Positions 43,311 to 50,978 of a DNA stretch of 64,000 bases are shown here, piece after piece. Below the pieces are notes generated by a model that was not told the origin of the DNA, did no database searches, and saw only the letters and a program-made list of their open reading frames with translations. How positions within the stretch are numbered: the first letter of the stretch is position 1; every line of letters starts with the position of its first letter. A program made the position numbers and the translations under genes. The stretch comes from Comamonadaceae bacterium (GTDB lineage Bacteria; Pseudomonadota; Gammaproteobacteria; Burkholderiales; Burkholderiaceae_C): positions 50,186 through 114,185 of the forward strand of contig CANFWI010000003.1 in NCBI GenBank assembly GCA_947450675.1, written 5' to 3'.

Positions 43311-43609
43311 TGGCATCGGTATTGTTTGCCCGTAGTGCGCAGACTGACCTTCTCGAAATGTGGTCGTTTATTTCGGAACAAAGTTTTGAGGCGGCTGACC
43401 ATGTCTTGGATGTCATCGAGAAAGAAACCCAGACACTGGCCTTGCAGCCATTGATGGGTAGAGCACGGCCAGAGTTAAGTGGTGGCATCAGGTGTTGGCC
43501 GACATCGACCTCGTACAACCTGTACTACATCCCTGAAGAGTCAGGCGTCATCGTTGTCCGAGTTTTGCACCATGCCCGCGATATTCAGAGCAGGGATTTT
43601 CTGAACTGA
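43310..43609 (+). CDS. parE: ParE/RelE-superfamily toxin
   Basis: 99-residue toxin of the RelE/ParE superfamily. The start VLFARSAQTDLLEMWSFISE, LQPLMGRARPELSGGIRCWP and YNLYYIPEESGVIVVRVLHHARD are typical. ParE members poison DNA gyrase, RelE members cut mRNA; pairing with a ParD antitoxin favours gyrase. It is one base coupled to parD. The pair lies inside the 1074-base repeat-flanked unit, where it may stabilise the element. Confidence 0.88.
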   Translation: MASVLFARSAQTDLLEMWSFISEQSFEAADHVLDVIEKETQTLALQPLMGRARPELSGGIRCWPTSTSYNLYYIPEESGVIVVRVLHHARDIQSRDFLN

Positions 43610-43703
43610 CGGCAAGCGTTAGCTGTCACGCCAACTTCGTGCACTTCAGTCTTACAATAAATCTCAACGTTTTGCCACGGTACTGTTGGGGTGCTGAATC
43701 ATT

Positions 43704-43746
43704 ACCCTGGTTCAGGATGACGATCCAGCCGTTTCGCAGACACCTT
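43704..43746 (+). repeat. 43-bp direct repeat, right copy
   Basis: Exact copy of 42630-42672 but without the upstream 6S sequence, so it cannot fold as 6S RNA. It ends 15 bases before the ATG of the TauE/SafE gene. That gene was probably the original neighbour of 6S before the insertion. Confidence 0.92.
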
Positions 43747-43761
43747 ATTTCTTTGGATCCG

Positions 43762-44562
43762 ATGCCCCTCGAACCCCAGCTGATAGTCGAACTTCTTGTC
43801 GTTGGCCTGTGCACCGGATTTTTAGCCGGCTTGCTGGGCATCGGAGGCGGCATGCTGATGGTGCCGTTTCTGACCTTCATCCTCACGGCCAAGGGTTTTC
43901 CGGCTGACTACACCGTGAAAATGGCTGTTGCCACCTCGCTGGCCACCATCTGCCTGACCTCACTTTCATCCGTACGAGCGCATCACAAACGCGGCGCAGT
44001 TCTGTGGCCCATCGTTCGCCTGTTAACGCCAGGCATCTTGTTGGGCTCACTCGTTGGGGCGCAGTTTGCGGCGGCTCTTCCGGGCAAATTACTGGGCATT
44101 TTGTTTGCCATCTTTGTGGCTTTTTCTGCCACGCAAATGTTCATTGACCGCAAACCCAAACCAAGCCGCACCTTGCCCGGCCGTCTCGGCACCTTCAGCA
44201 TGGGCTGGGTAGTTGGTATGTTGTCGTCCTTGGTCGGTGCGGGCGGCGCATTTGTCTCTGTGCCCTTCATGACTTGGTGCAATGTCAAGATCCATGATGC
44301 CGTCGGCACATCATCGGCGCTCGGCTTTCCAATCGCCTTGGCCGGCACGCTGGGTTATATGTGGGCGGGCCAAAACCTGCCGGCCATGCCACCGGGTTCG
44401 TTTGGCTTTCTGTACCTGCCAGGACTGGTCGTCATTTCCATCGCCAGTATCTGCACGGCACCGCTGGGAGCACGAACAGCTCACCGCATGGACATTCGAC
44501 CGCTCAAGAAAGTATTTGCGTCTATTCTGTACGTGCTGGCGGCCTACTTTTTGTTTCGCTGA
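43762..44562 (+). CDS. TauE/SafE-family anion exporter
   Basis: 266-residue inner-membrane protein with about eight hydrophobic helices, in two similar halves. GFLAGLLGIGGGMLMVPF near residue 20 and MLSSLVGAGGAFVSVPFM near 155 are the paired TauE motifs. The family moves small organosulfonates or sulfite, and sulfoacetate in some cases; the substrate here is unknown. ATG 43762 is chosen since the frame upstream reads through the repeat at 43704. The last 41 bases overlap the convergent LysR gene. Confidence 0.87.
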   Translation: MPLEPQLIVELLVVGLCTGFLAGLLGIGGGMLMVPFLTFILTAKGFPADYTVKMAVATSLATICLTSLSSVRAHHKRGAVLWPIVRLLTPGILLGSLVGAQFAAALPGKLLGILFAIFVAFSATQMFIDRKPKPSRTLPGRLGTFSMGWVVGMLSSLVGAGGAFVSVPFMTWCNVKIHDAVGTSSALGFPIALAGTLGYMWAGQNLPAMPPGSFGFLYLPGLVVISIASICTAPLGARTAHRMDIRPLKKVFASILYVLAAYFLFR

Positions 44563-45523
44563 TCTGCGTTGTAAGCCGCGGTTGTGCGTGGCTGATGGGC
44601 TTCGCCTGAACACCAATCGTTTGCTCAATGAGCGCACCGCCGTCACTCATCAAAAAGTCTTTGAAAGCCTGAGCGACTGGTGTTAGTCGCTTGTTTTCGC
44701 GGTGCACGACATACCAGTGAAGCATCAGCGGAAAGCCGGTCACATCCAGCACGCTCAAGCTCCCTGCTTCCAGCTCACGGCTGATGGTGTGGGCAGACAA
44801 AAAGCTCAACCCCATGCCAGCGATCACCGCCTGTTTGATGGTCTCAGTGCTTTTGATCTCCATCGCAATGTTCAGCCCGGCCATGTGCGAACCAAAGCCC
44901 TCCTCCATGGATTGCCGCGTGTCAGAGCCTTTTTCACGCACTAAAAACGGCTCTTTGGCCAGCCTTGACAGCGAGATATTCTTTTGCGCCGCCAACGGAT
45001 GATCGGGTGCCGCCACGACGACGTAAGGATGTGGCGCCAAAGGCTGGTTGACGGTGTCCATACCCAACGGGGGGCGCACCATGATGGCCAGATCTGTCAG
45101 GTTGTCAGCCAGTTGGCTCAGAAGTTCTTCGCGGTTGTAGACGCCAAAGTTCAACGTCACACCGACGTGTCGCTTGGCAAACTCCACCAGCAGATGCGGA
45201 AAGAAGTAATCGCCAGCACTGATCACCGCCACATTCAATTTGCCACCGGAAATGCCTTTGAACTGGGCCATGGTCTCGGCGACTTCTTTGAACTGTTGAA
45301 TGATGATTCGGCTCGAATGAAGCATCTCGACGCCAGCCGGTGTGAGGTGAATTTTCTTGCCCAGTTGTTCAAACAGCGGCAGGCCGGCGTGGTCCTCTAG
45401 CTTCTTCACTTGCAGTGAAACCGCCGGCTGCGTCAGATGCAACTCTTCGGCCGCACGCGAAAAGCTCAGGTTCCGGGCAACGGCCTCGAAGACCTTGAGT
45501 TGACGCAGTGTTGCGTTTTTCAT
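44522..45523 (-). CDS. LysR-family transcriptional regulator (CbbR-like)
   Basis: 333-residue LysR regulator. The N-terminal winged helix is LRQLKVFEAVARNLSFSRAAEELHLTQPAVSLQVKKLE (quoted in part: FSRAAEELHLTQPAVSLQVK). An effector domain of the CbbR type follows, with LNVAVISAGDYFFPHLL near residue 95. The C-terminal 30 residues form an unusual polar tail encoded over the end of the TauE gene. It is divergent from the small gene at 45684. A symmetric dyad between them (45550-45585) is its likely site. The target pathway is not evident. Confidence 0.9.
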   Translation of the reverse strand: MKNATLRQLKVFEAVARNLSFSRAAEELHLTQPAVSLQVKKLEDHAGLPLFEQLGKKIHLTPAGVEMLHSSRIIIQQFKEVAETMAQFKGISGGKLNVAVISAGDYFFPHLLVEFAKRHVGVTLNFGVYNREELLSQLADNLTDLAIMVRPPLGMDTVNQPLAPHPYVVVAAPDHPLAAQKNISLSRLAKEPFLVREKGSDTRQSMEEGFGSHMAGLNIAMEIKSTETIKQAVIAGMGLSFLSAHTISRELEAGSLSVLDVTGFPLMLHWYVVHRENKRLTPVAQAFKDFLMSDGGALIEQTIGVQAKPISHAQPRLTTQISETKSRPPARTE

Positions 45524-45549
45524 TTCATCTCCCGCTCGTGAAAATCATA

Positions 45550-45585
45550 AGTAAAAGCTAATGCATATTAACAAATACTTTTACT
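45550..45585. promoter_or_regulatory. LysR-type dyad between the regulator and the divergent pair
   Basis: AGTAAAAG (45550-45557) and CTTTTACT (45578-45585) are exact reverse complements with a 20-base AT-rich spacer. The dyad lies 27 bases upstream of the LysR start and about 100 bases upstream of the small gene at 45684. Position and shape suit autoregulation plus activation of the divergent genes. Confidence 0.55.
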
Positions 45586-45683
45586 ATCATTAATCAGTTT
45601 TTCTTTTTACAGTTGCGACAGGTCAGGTGCATCAACCACCCCAAAGCGTCCTTTCACCGTCCAACCATTCAAGGAGAACCCGC

Positions 45684-45923
45684 ATGCTGGAGACAAGCCC
45701 AAACCGCGCTGACCAAGCCCGACACGCTTACAACAACGCCTTCGAAAAAGTCGGTCTGAACTGGCACTGGGATGAAGCGACTTTTGAACGGCTGCAGACC
45801 AGCGGACGCTTCGTCGTCCGAACTTACCTTGAAGCCGAGCAGTCGCATCTTCTACGCGCCTACGAGGCCGACTTTTTGGTTGACGCCATCGAAGCGGCCA
45901 GAGCCAGCACACAGCGCCGGTAA
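45684..45923 (+). CDS. Unknown small protein next to the ketopantoate reductase-like gene
   Basis: 79-residue soluble protein (MLETSPNRADQARHAYNNAFEK, quoted in part: RADQARHAYNNAFEKVGLN) with mostly helical character and many acidic and aromatic residues (WHWDEATFERL). I do not recognise a family. ATG 45684 has an excellent AAGGAG site; a frame starting at 45627 is not used. It is followed after 21 bases by the ketopantoate reductase-like gene, so the two form a pair, possibly under the LysR regulator. Confidence 0.75.
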   Translation: MLETSPNRADQARHAYNNAFEKVGLNWHWDEATFERLQTSGRFVVRTYLEAEQSHLLRAYEADFLVDAIEAARASTQRR

Positions 45924-45944
45924 CCCAACGCACGGAGGATGGCC

Positions 45945-46919
45945 ATGAAAATTGCAATCATTGGGGCTGGCGCCATCGGTGGTTATGTGGGTGCCAAGCT
46001 GGCACTTGCGGGCCAAGACGTGACCTTCATTGTTCGGGGCACCAACCTAGAGGCGATACGCAACAACGGCATCCAACTGATAACGCATGACGGCACCGAG
46101 CATGTCGCAGGCAACGTCAAGGCGACCAACGACTACGCAGAAGCCGGCCCACAAGATATCGTGATCTTGGCGATGAAGGCGCACCAGTTAGAAGCCGTGG
46201 TCGACGACTTGCCCCTGCTGATGGATCAAAACACCACCGTCGTGACGATGCAGAACGGCATCCCTTTTTGGTATTTTCACAAACACGGCGGCCCACTTGA
46301 AGGCCATCTCGTGCGTAGCGTTGACCCTGACGGCAAACTCACCAAAATGATTCCTTTAGAGCGAGTGGTCGGTTGCGTTGTCTATCCAGCCTCGGAGCTG
46401 GTTGCTCCCGGCGTTGTCAAACACATTGAGGGCGATCGCTTTCCGATCGGCGAGTTGGATGGCACGCTCAGCGAGCGCGCCATGCGCATCTCCGCGTGTT
46501 TTGGCGCCGCAGGATTCAAAGCGCCCGTGCTTGAGAACATTCGCGCTGAAATTTGGCTCAAGCTCTGGGGCAACCTGACTTTCAATCCGATCAGTGGTTT
46601 GACGGGCTCGACACTGCTGGAAATTTGTCAGTGCCCATTGTCGCGAGAGTTGGCCGCCAACATGATGCGCGAAGCCCAACAAGTGGCCGAGAAGTTAGGC
46701 ATTGGCTTCAGGGTCAGCCTGGAGCAGCGAATCGCTGGTGCTGAAAAAGTAGGCAGCCATAAAACCTCGATGCTGCAGGACATTGAGGCGGGCCGCGCAC
46801 CAGAAATTGACGCGCTGGTGGGTTCAGTGGTGGAGCTCGGACGCCTCACGCAAACACAAACACCGCACATCGACACGACCTATGCCTTGGTCAAATTACT
46901 CGCCCAGTCGATGAAATAA
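45945..46919 (+). CDS. Ketopantoate reductase-like oxidoreductase (PanE/ApbA family)
   Basis: 324-residue NAD(P)-dependent dehydrogenase. The N-terminal Rossmann motif IAIIGAGAIGGYVGAKLA is followed by VILAMKAHQLEAV and the C-terminal lysine/asparagine region WLKLWGNLTFNPISGLTG near residue 203. Burkholderiales carry several such genes, some not for pantothenate, so I give no symbol. Two ATGs compete: GGAGG sits right against the one at 45939, and six bases before 45945, so the latter is preferred. It converges on the HPP-CBS gene. Confidence 0.85.
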   Translation: MKIAIIGAGAIGGYVGAKLALAGQDVTFIVRGTNLEAIRNNGIQLITHDGTEHVAGNVKATNDYAEAGPQDIVILAMKAHQLEAVVDDLPLLMDQNTTVVTMQNGIPFWYFHKHGGPLEGHLVRSVDPDGKLTKMIPLERVVGCVVYPASELVAPGVVKHIEGDRFPIGELDGTLSERAMRISACFGAAGFKAPVLENIRAEIWLKLWGNLTFNPISGLTGSTLLEICQCPLSRELAANMMREAQQVAEKLGIGFRVSLEQRIAGAEKVGSHKTSMLQDIEAGRAPEIDALVGSVVELGRLTQTQTPHIDTTYALVKLLAQSMK

Positions 46920-46940
46920 TGCTCAGAGAAGATAACTCCT

Positions 46941-48068
46941 TTATTTTCTCAGCGATCGCTCAATGGCCGCGACAAAATCAGACTGAGTGATGATGCCAAC
47001 CAAGGCTTGATGCCTGTCGATCACCGGCAAGTGGTGGTGCCCTTGGCTGTGAAACACCTCCACCAAATCTAGGACATTTCGGCTGTCACTGATGACACGA
47101 ACTTTCTTGCTCATGATTTGACCGACCGCATCGGGATACGCTGTCAGCGTTTTTTCAATTCCCTTCAGCCCATGGCGTAAAAAACCGCGCATGCGCTGGC
47201 CAAAATTTTGATGAAAATCAATATTGGCGTGTTTCAGAAAATCCTCCACCGTCACCATCCCGACCACTCGACGACCACGGTCAATCACCGGCATGGCTTT
47301 GATGTGGTTAGCGCGCAAAGTTTTCCAAGCCGCCTCAAGCGGCGTACTCACTTCTAAAGATAGAACGGCGGCCGTCATGATGTCGGAGCATTTGATACCT
47401 TCGAGCTTGTATTCATAAGCCCGCATTTCAACTTGCTCAATCAAACTGGCCAAATCCGACCGGTTAATATCAATCACTTGGTTATAGCGAGATAGAACTG
47501 TATCTATATCGCTTTCACGAATAACTAAATTTTCGTCCTTTGGTTTATTTAAAACAGAAAGATGAGGGTATCTCTTGCCGGTTAAATTGTTGTAAGCAAT
47601 ACCCGTCATGATCAATAACACAGATTCAGTCAGCACCGGAAACAATACATATTGAAAACTGGTCACAGAACCCAAAGCCGTGATCATGGCAACGGCAGCG
47701 GCCGGTGGATGCAAACAACGCAGCAAAAACATGCACAGGATTGAAAGCCCAACCGCAACAGGCGCGATAAAGATCGGGTGCTTAACCCAATAAACACAAG
47801 AAATTCCAATCACAGCGGAAATCACATTTCCACCTATGACAGCCCAAGGTTGTGCCATAGGACTGGATGGCAACACATACACCAGCAAGGCACTGGCCCC
47901 CAAGGATGCCATCACCCAAGTGCTGCTGCCGACGAGTTCGCCAAGATAGCGTCCGACCGCCATCGTGAACAGCAATCCAAGGAATGCGCCGCCTGCAGAA
48001 CGCAAGCGCTCCGGTAGCGAGACCGTGGTTGGGTCTTGGCCGAAAAACGAAAAATAGGATCTCTGCAT
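46941..48068 (-). CDS. HPP-family membrane protein with CBS pair
   Basis: 375-residue protein: an N-terminal HPP domain with four to five membrane helices (LRSAGGAFLGLLFTMAVGRY; then LASTWVM-like VMASLGASALLVYVLPSSP; then LLRCLHPPAAAVAMITALGS, with the eponymous HPP near residue 130) and two CBS domains in the C-terminal half (IMTAAVLSLEVSTPLEAAW-type, here DIMTAAVLSLEVSTPLEAA; and IMSKKVRVISDSRNVLDL). CBS pairs usually sense adenine nucleotides. HPP proteins have been linked to nitrite transport in plastids; the substrate here is unknown. The start is ATG 48068 with an AAGG site. It is divergent from oxlT across 290 AT-rich bases. Confidence 0.83.
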   Translation of the reverse strand: MQRSYFSFFGQDPTTVSLPERLRSAGGAFLGLLFTMAVGRYLGELVGSSTWVMASLGASALLVYVLPSSPMAQPWAVIGGNVISAVIGISCVYWVKHPIFIAPVAVGLSILCMFLLRCLHPPAAAVAMITALGSVTSFQYVLFPVLTESVLLIMTGIAYNNLTGKRYPHLSVLNKPKDENLVIRESDIDTVLSRYNQVIDINRSDLASLIEQVEMRAYEYKLEGIKCSDIMTAAVLSLEVSTPLEAAWKTLRANHIKAMPVIDRGRRVVGMVTVEDFLKHANIDFHQNFGQRMRGFLRHGLKGIEKTLTAYPDAVGQIMSKKVRVISDSRNVLDLVEVFHSQGHHHLPVIDRHQALVGIITQSDFVAAIERSLRK

Positions 48069-48186
48069 AGACCTTGATAGTAGGTCATCCAAGACCCTGG
48101 CTGGCTAGATGCTGCAGAGCTGCGCTCACACGGCAACTAGATACTTACCCTATGAGTATTATCCAGCGGGTCGAAAAATCGGAATC

Positions 48187-48200
48187 TTGACTCAAGTCAA
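48187..48200. promoter_or_regulatory. Fnr-like box upstream of oxlT
   Basis: TTGAC-TCAA-GTCAA has perfect 5-bp arms. TAGAAT at 48224-48229 would be the -10 of a start near 48236, placing the box centre near -42, the class II activation position for Crp/Fnr proteins. The same motif precedes tctC at 49831. The regulator at 53260 is the likely binder. Confidence 0.65.
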
Positions 48201-48278
48201 CTAAAAAATTGACTTGGTATTTTTAGAATACGCCCGTCAATTTATTTTTTGATGTTTGTCTAAATTTCTTAAAATAGT

Positions 48279-48292
48279 AATACCTTGGTATT
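48279..48292. promoter_or_regulatory. Perfect palindrome in the oxlT leader
   Basis: AATACCTTGGTATT, 6-2-6 perfect symmetry, lies 67-80 bases before the oxlT start in very AT-rich sequence and downstream of the predicted transcription start. A related half, CTTGGTATT, occurs at 48213. It may be a second regulator site. Confidence 0.4.
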
Positions 48293-48358
48293 TGTTTTTT
48301 AGCGATAAATTAAAAAAAATAAATTTTACTGACAATTAAATTATGCAATAGAGGCAAC

Positions 48359-49663
48359 ATGACGACAGCAACACATTCGGACGCACACGCCACAGGGGCA
48401 TCAGGGACATTCGTCTCTAATCGGTGGTTTCAATTGGTGATGGGTATTATTTGCATGGCGATGATCGCCAATTTGCAGTATGGGTGGACTTTGTTTGTGA
48501 ACCCTATCGCAGACAAATATGGTTGGAGTAAAGCGGCAATTCAAGTTGCGTTCACCATTTTCATCTTGACCGAGACTTGGTTGGTCCCCGTTGAAGGCTG
48601 GGCGGTCGATAAGTTTGGCCCAAGGCCGGTGATTTTGTTTGGCGGTCTTCTTTGTGGTTTGGGCTGGGTTCTGAACTCTTATGCCAACACTTTGACCTTG
48701 CTTTACATCGCAGCCGCCATCAGCGGTATCGGCGCGGGTGCGGTTTATGGCACCTGCGTTGGCTCTGCGCTCAAGTGGTTCCCAGACCGTCGCGGCTTGG
48801 CTGCCGGACTGACCGCTGCAGGTTTTGGCGCCGGCTCTGCCGCGACCATCATCCCCATCTCGTTCATGATCCAAAACAGCGGCTACGAGCAAACCTTTTT
48901 GTACTTCGGTATCGGCCAAGGCGCTATCGTCATGATTCTGGCGCTGATGATGTTGCGCCCACCCGCACATGTTGCTAGCGCGTCAGCCAAGCCATCCAAA
49001 CTTCAGCAGTCCAAGGTTGACTTCAGCCCAACTCAGATTGTCACCAAACCGGTGTTTTGGGTGATGTACATCATGTTCGTGTTGGTTGCAGCGGGCGGCC
49101 TGATGGCCACCGCGCAAATGGGACCGATTGCCAAAGACTTCAAAATTGACGGCGTGACCTTCAACGTGATGGGCATGATCTTGCCTGCGCTGACGTTTGC
49201 ACTGGCCATCGACCGCGTTCTGAACGGTCTGACACGTCCTTTCTTTGGTTGGGTTTCTGACCAAATCGGGCGCGAAAAAACAATGTTCATCGCCTTTGCG
49301 CTTGAATCCGTCGGCATCTTGGCGCTGTACTACTGGGGCCGTGACCCGATCATGTTTGTCATCTTGACCGGCATCGTGTTTTTCGCTTGGGGGGAAATCT
49401 ACAGCTTGTTCCCAGCGACCTGCGCCGACACGTTTGGCACCAAGAATGCCGCGGGTAACGCTGGTTTGCTGTACACAGCCAAAGGCACAGCGTCCATTTT
49501 TGTGCCGATTTCCAGCGTGCTGATGGCGATGACTGGCACTTGGGAGGCCGTGTTTTTCGTCGGCTGCGCCATGAACGCCATCGCCGCTTACATGGCTTGG
49601 TTTGTCCTCAAACCAATGCGCAAAAAGTTCATGGATCAGGTCGCCGTGAATGCTGTGAAATAA
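48359..49663 (+). CDS. oxlT: Oxalate/formate antiporter, OxlT-type MFS carrier
   Basis: 434-residue major facilitator protein with twelve hydrophobic segments, closely resembling OxlT-type oxalate/formate exchangers. Marks are RWFQLVMGIICMAMIANLQYGW near residue 22 (quoted in part: MIANLQYGWTLFVNPI), WAVDKFGPRPVILFGG near 80 and VYGTCVGSALKWFPDRRGLAAG near 125 (quoted in part: GSALKWFPDRRGLAAG). In oxalotrophs it brings in oxalate and expels formate. Here formate can also be oxidised, so plain uptake is possible. A GAGG site precedes the ATG; a strong terminator follows. Confidence 0.9.
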   Translation: MTTATHSDAHATGASGTFVSNRWFQLVMGIICMAMIANLQYGWTLFVNPIADKYGWSKAAIQVAFTIFILTETWLVPVEGWAVDKFGPRPVILFGGLLCGLGWVLNSYANTLTLLYIAAAISGIGAGAVYGTCVGSALKWFPDRRGLAAGLTAAGFGAGSAATIIPISFMIQNSGYEQTFLYFGIGQGAIVMILALMMLRPPAHVASASAKPSKLQQSKVDFSPTQIVTKPVFWVMYIMFVLVAAGGLMATAQMGPIAKDFKIDGVTFNVMGMILPALTFALAIDRVLNGLTRPFFGWVSDQIGREKTMFIAFALESVGILALYYWGRDPIMFVILTGIVFFAWGEIYSLFPATCADTFGTKNAAGNAGLLYTAKGTASIFVPISSVLMAMTGTWEAVFFVGCAMNAIAAYMAWFVLKPMRKKFMDQVAVNAVK

Positions 49664-49707
49664 GCAACTGACAGGCTACAGACTGACCCTTGGTCGGTCG
49701 CCTCTCA

Positions 49708-49743
49708 GCCCCTGACGCCAGCCTTGGCATCAGGGGCTTTTTT
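49708..49743 (+). terminator. Terminator after oxlT
   Basis: GCCCCTGACGCCA (49708-49720) pairs with TGGCATCAGGGGC (49725-49737), one mismatch, tight GCCT loop, then seven T. It separates oxlT from tctC, so each needs its own promoter, and each has an Fnr-like box. Confidence 0.92.
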
Positions 49744-49830
49744 GCGTTCAACTGAAACCATTTTTTGGCCAAACTTTTTCGTTAAAAAACATCAAAGCAA
49801 CATCAGGATAAACCCCATAAACACACAATA

Positions 49831-49844
49831 TTGACCTAAGTCAA
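49831..49844. promoter_or_regulatory. Fnr-like box upstream of tctC
   Basis: TTGAC-CTAA-GTCAA, perfect 5-bp arms, identical in arms to the box before oxlT. It lies 82 bases before the tctC start. A -10 is less clear (TAAGAG at 49865-49870 is possible). Confidence 0.62.
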
Positions 49845-49925
49845 GAATGTTTCGACGTCTCCGGTAAGAGGATGGGTGCTCATTCCAGCCCTCGCAAGAA
49901 TTAACAACCAACCGGAGACAACGCG

Positions 49926-50960
49926 ATGACAAGCAAATTAACAAAAATCAAAAGTAAGCTGGCCGCAGGTGTGAGCATCGCTTTATCGACCCTGTCTGCC
50001 ATGGCGTTCATGACCGCGTCGGCGCATGCGGCTTGGGAGCCGACCAAACCAGTTGAGTTCGTGGTGCCAGCCGGCACAGGCGGCGGTGCTGACCAAATGG
50101 CCCGATTGATTCAAGGCATCGTCATCAAGCACAAGCTGATGAAACAACCGCTGATCGTCGTCAACAAGTCCGGCGGCGCGGGTGCTGAAGGCTTTCTGGA
50201 GATCAAAGGCGCCAAGGGCGATCCGCACAAAATCGTCATCACTTTGTCCAACCTGTACACCACGCCCATGGCCACGGGTGTACCGTTCAACTGGAAAGAC
50301 ATGACGCCCGTCGCCATGATGGCGCTGGATCAATTTGTGCTCTGGGTCAACGCTGAAACGCCTTACAAAACGGCCGGTGAGTACGTCGCTTCTGTCAAAG
50401 CCGCCGGCCCGTTGAAAATGAAAATGGGCGGGACAGGCTCCAAACAAGAGGACCAGATCATCACGGTCGGCCTCGAAAAAGCCACTGGCACCAAATTCAT
50501 TTACATCCCCTTCAAAGGCGGCGGTGAAGTAGCGGTTCAGCTGGTTGGCAAACACATTGAATCCAGCGTCAATAACCCGGTCGAGGCAGTTGCCCAGTGG
50601 CGTGCTGGCAAGCTGCGGGCACTGTGCGTGTTTGACGACAAGCGCATGACCTACAAAACCAAAATCACCGACACGCAAGCCTGGAGCGACATCCCGACCT
50701 GCAAAGAATCCGGCATCCCGATGGAATACCAGATGTTGCGTGGCATCTTCATGCCTGCTGGCGTGACGGCTGACCAGAAAGCGTTTTATGTCGAGCTGAT
50801 CCAAAAAATTCGGGCCACGCCTGAATGGCTTGACTTCATGGAAAAAGGCGCCTTCAACCAGACCTACATGGCCGGTGCAGACTTCGAAAAATGGGTGGCT
50901 TCAGCTGAAACCATTCACCACGGCCTGATGCAAGAGGCTGGCTTCTTGGCTAAAAAATAA
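49926..50960 (+). CDS. Tripartite tricarboxylate transporter receptor TctC
   Basis: 344-residue periplasmic binding protein with a long signal peptide (about residues 1-36, ending SAHA, then AWEPTKPVEFVVPAGTGGGADQM). NKSGGAGAEGF, IPFKGGGEVAVQLVGKHIE near residue 200 and the C-terminal LMQEAGFLAKK are visible. It is divergent from the Bug receptors at 19868 and 21613. Unlike them it has its membrane partners directly downstream, so it is a complete transporter. Its place in the oxalate cluster suggests a small dicarboxylate ligand. A GGAGA site precedes the ATG. Confidence 0.9.
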   Translation: MTSKLTKIKSKLAAGVSIALSTLSAMAFMTASAHAAWEPTKPVEFVVPAGTGGGADQMARLIQGIVIKHKLMKQPLIVVNKSGGAGAEGFLEIKGAKGDPHKIVITLSNLYTTPMATGVPFNWKDMTPVAMMALDQFVLWVNAETPYKTAGEYVASVKAAGPLKMKMGGTGSKQEDQIITVGLEKATGTKFIYIPFKGGGEVAVQLVGKHIESSVNNPVEAVAQWRAGKLRALCVFDDKRMTYKTKITDTQAWSDIPTCKESGIPMEYQMLRGIFMPAGVTADQKAFYVELIQKIRATPEWLDFMEKGAFNQTYMAGADFEKWVASAETIHHGLMQEAGFLAKK

Positions 50961-50978
50961 TCAACAGGAACATTCTCA

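Larger units (their letters stand above)
42630..43703. mobile_element. Candidate mini-element at the 6S RNA 3' end, carrying parDE
   Basis: A 1074-base unit bounded by the 43-bp direct repeats. Content: the remade 6S end, about 370 bases without a gene (42673-43046, in which I see no confident ORF or RNA), parD, parE, and 94 bases of tail. There is no integrase. It may be the remnant of a larger island, an element moved in trans, or a non-mobile duplication. The right repeat lacks the rest of the 6S gene, as expected if the original 3' end was displaced. Confidence 0.5.

Noticed and set aside
43610..43703. Integron-type attC site behind parE (CAAGCGTTAGCTG looks like a cassette end)
   Set aside because: No matching RYYYAAC box at proper distance and no folded attC stem; the 43-bp direct repeats explain the boundaries better.
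43704..43746. Second 6S RNA gene
   Set aside because: Only the last 43 bases are present; the 5' half and pairing partner are missing.
45939..45944. Upstream ATG of the ketopantoate reductase-like gene
   Set aside because: GGAGG is immediately adjacent, leaving no spacer; the next ATG at 45945 has proper spacing and gives the normal N-terminus.
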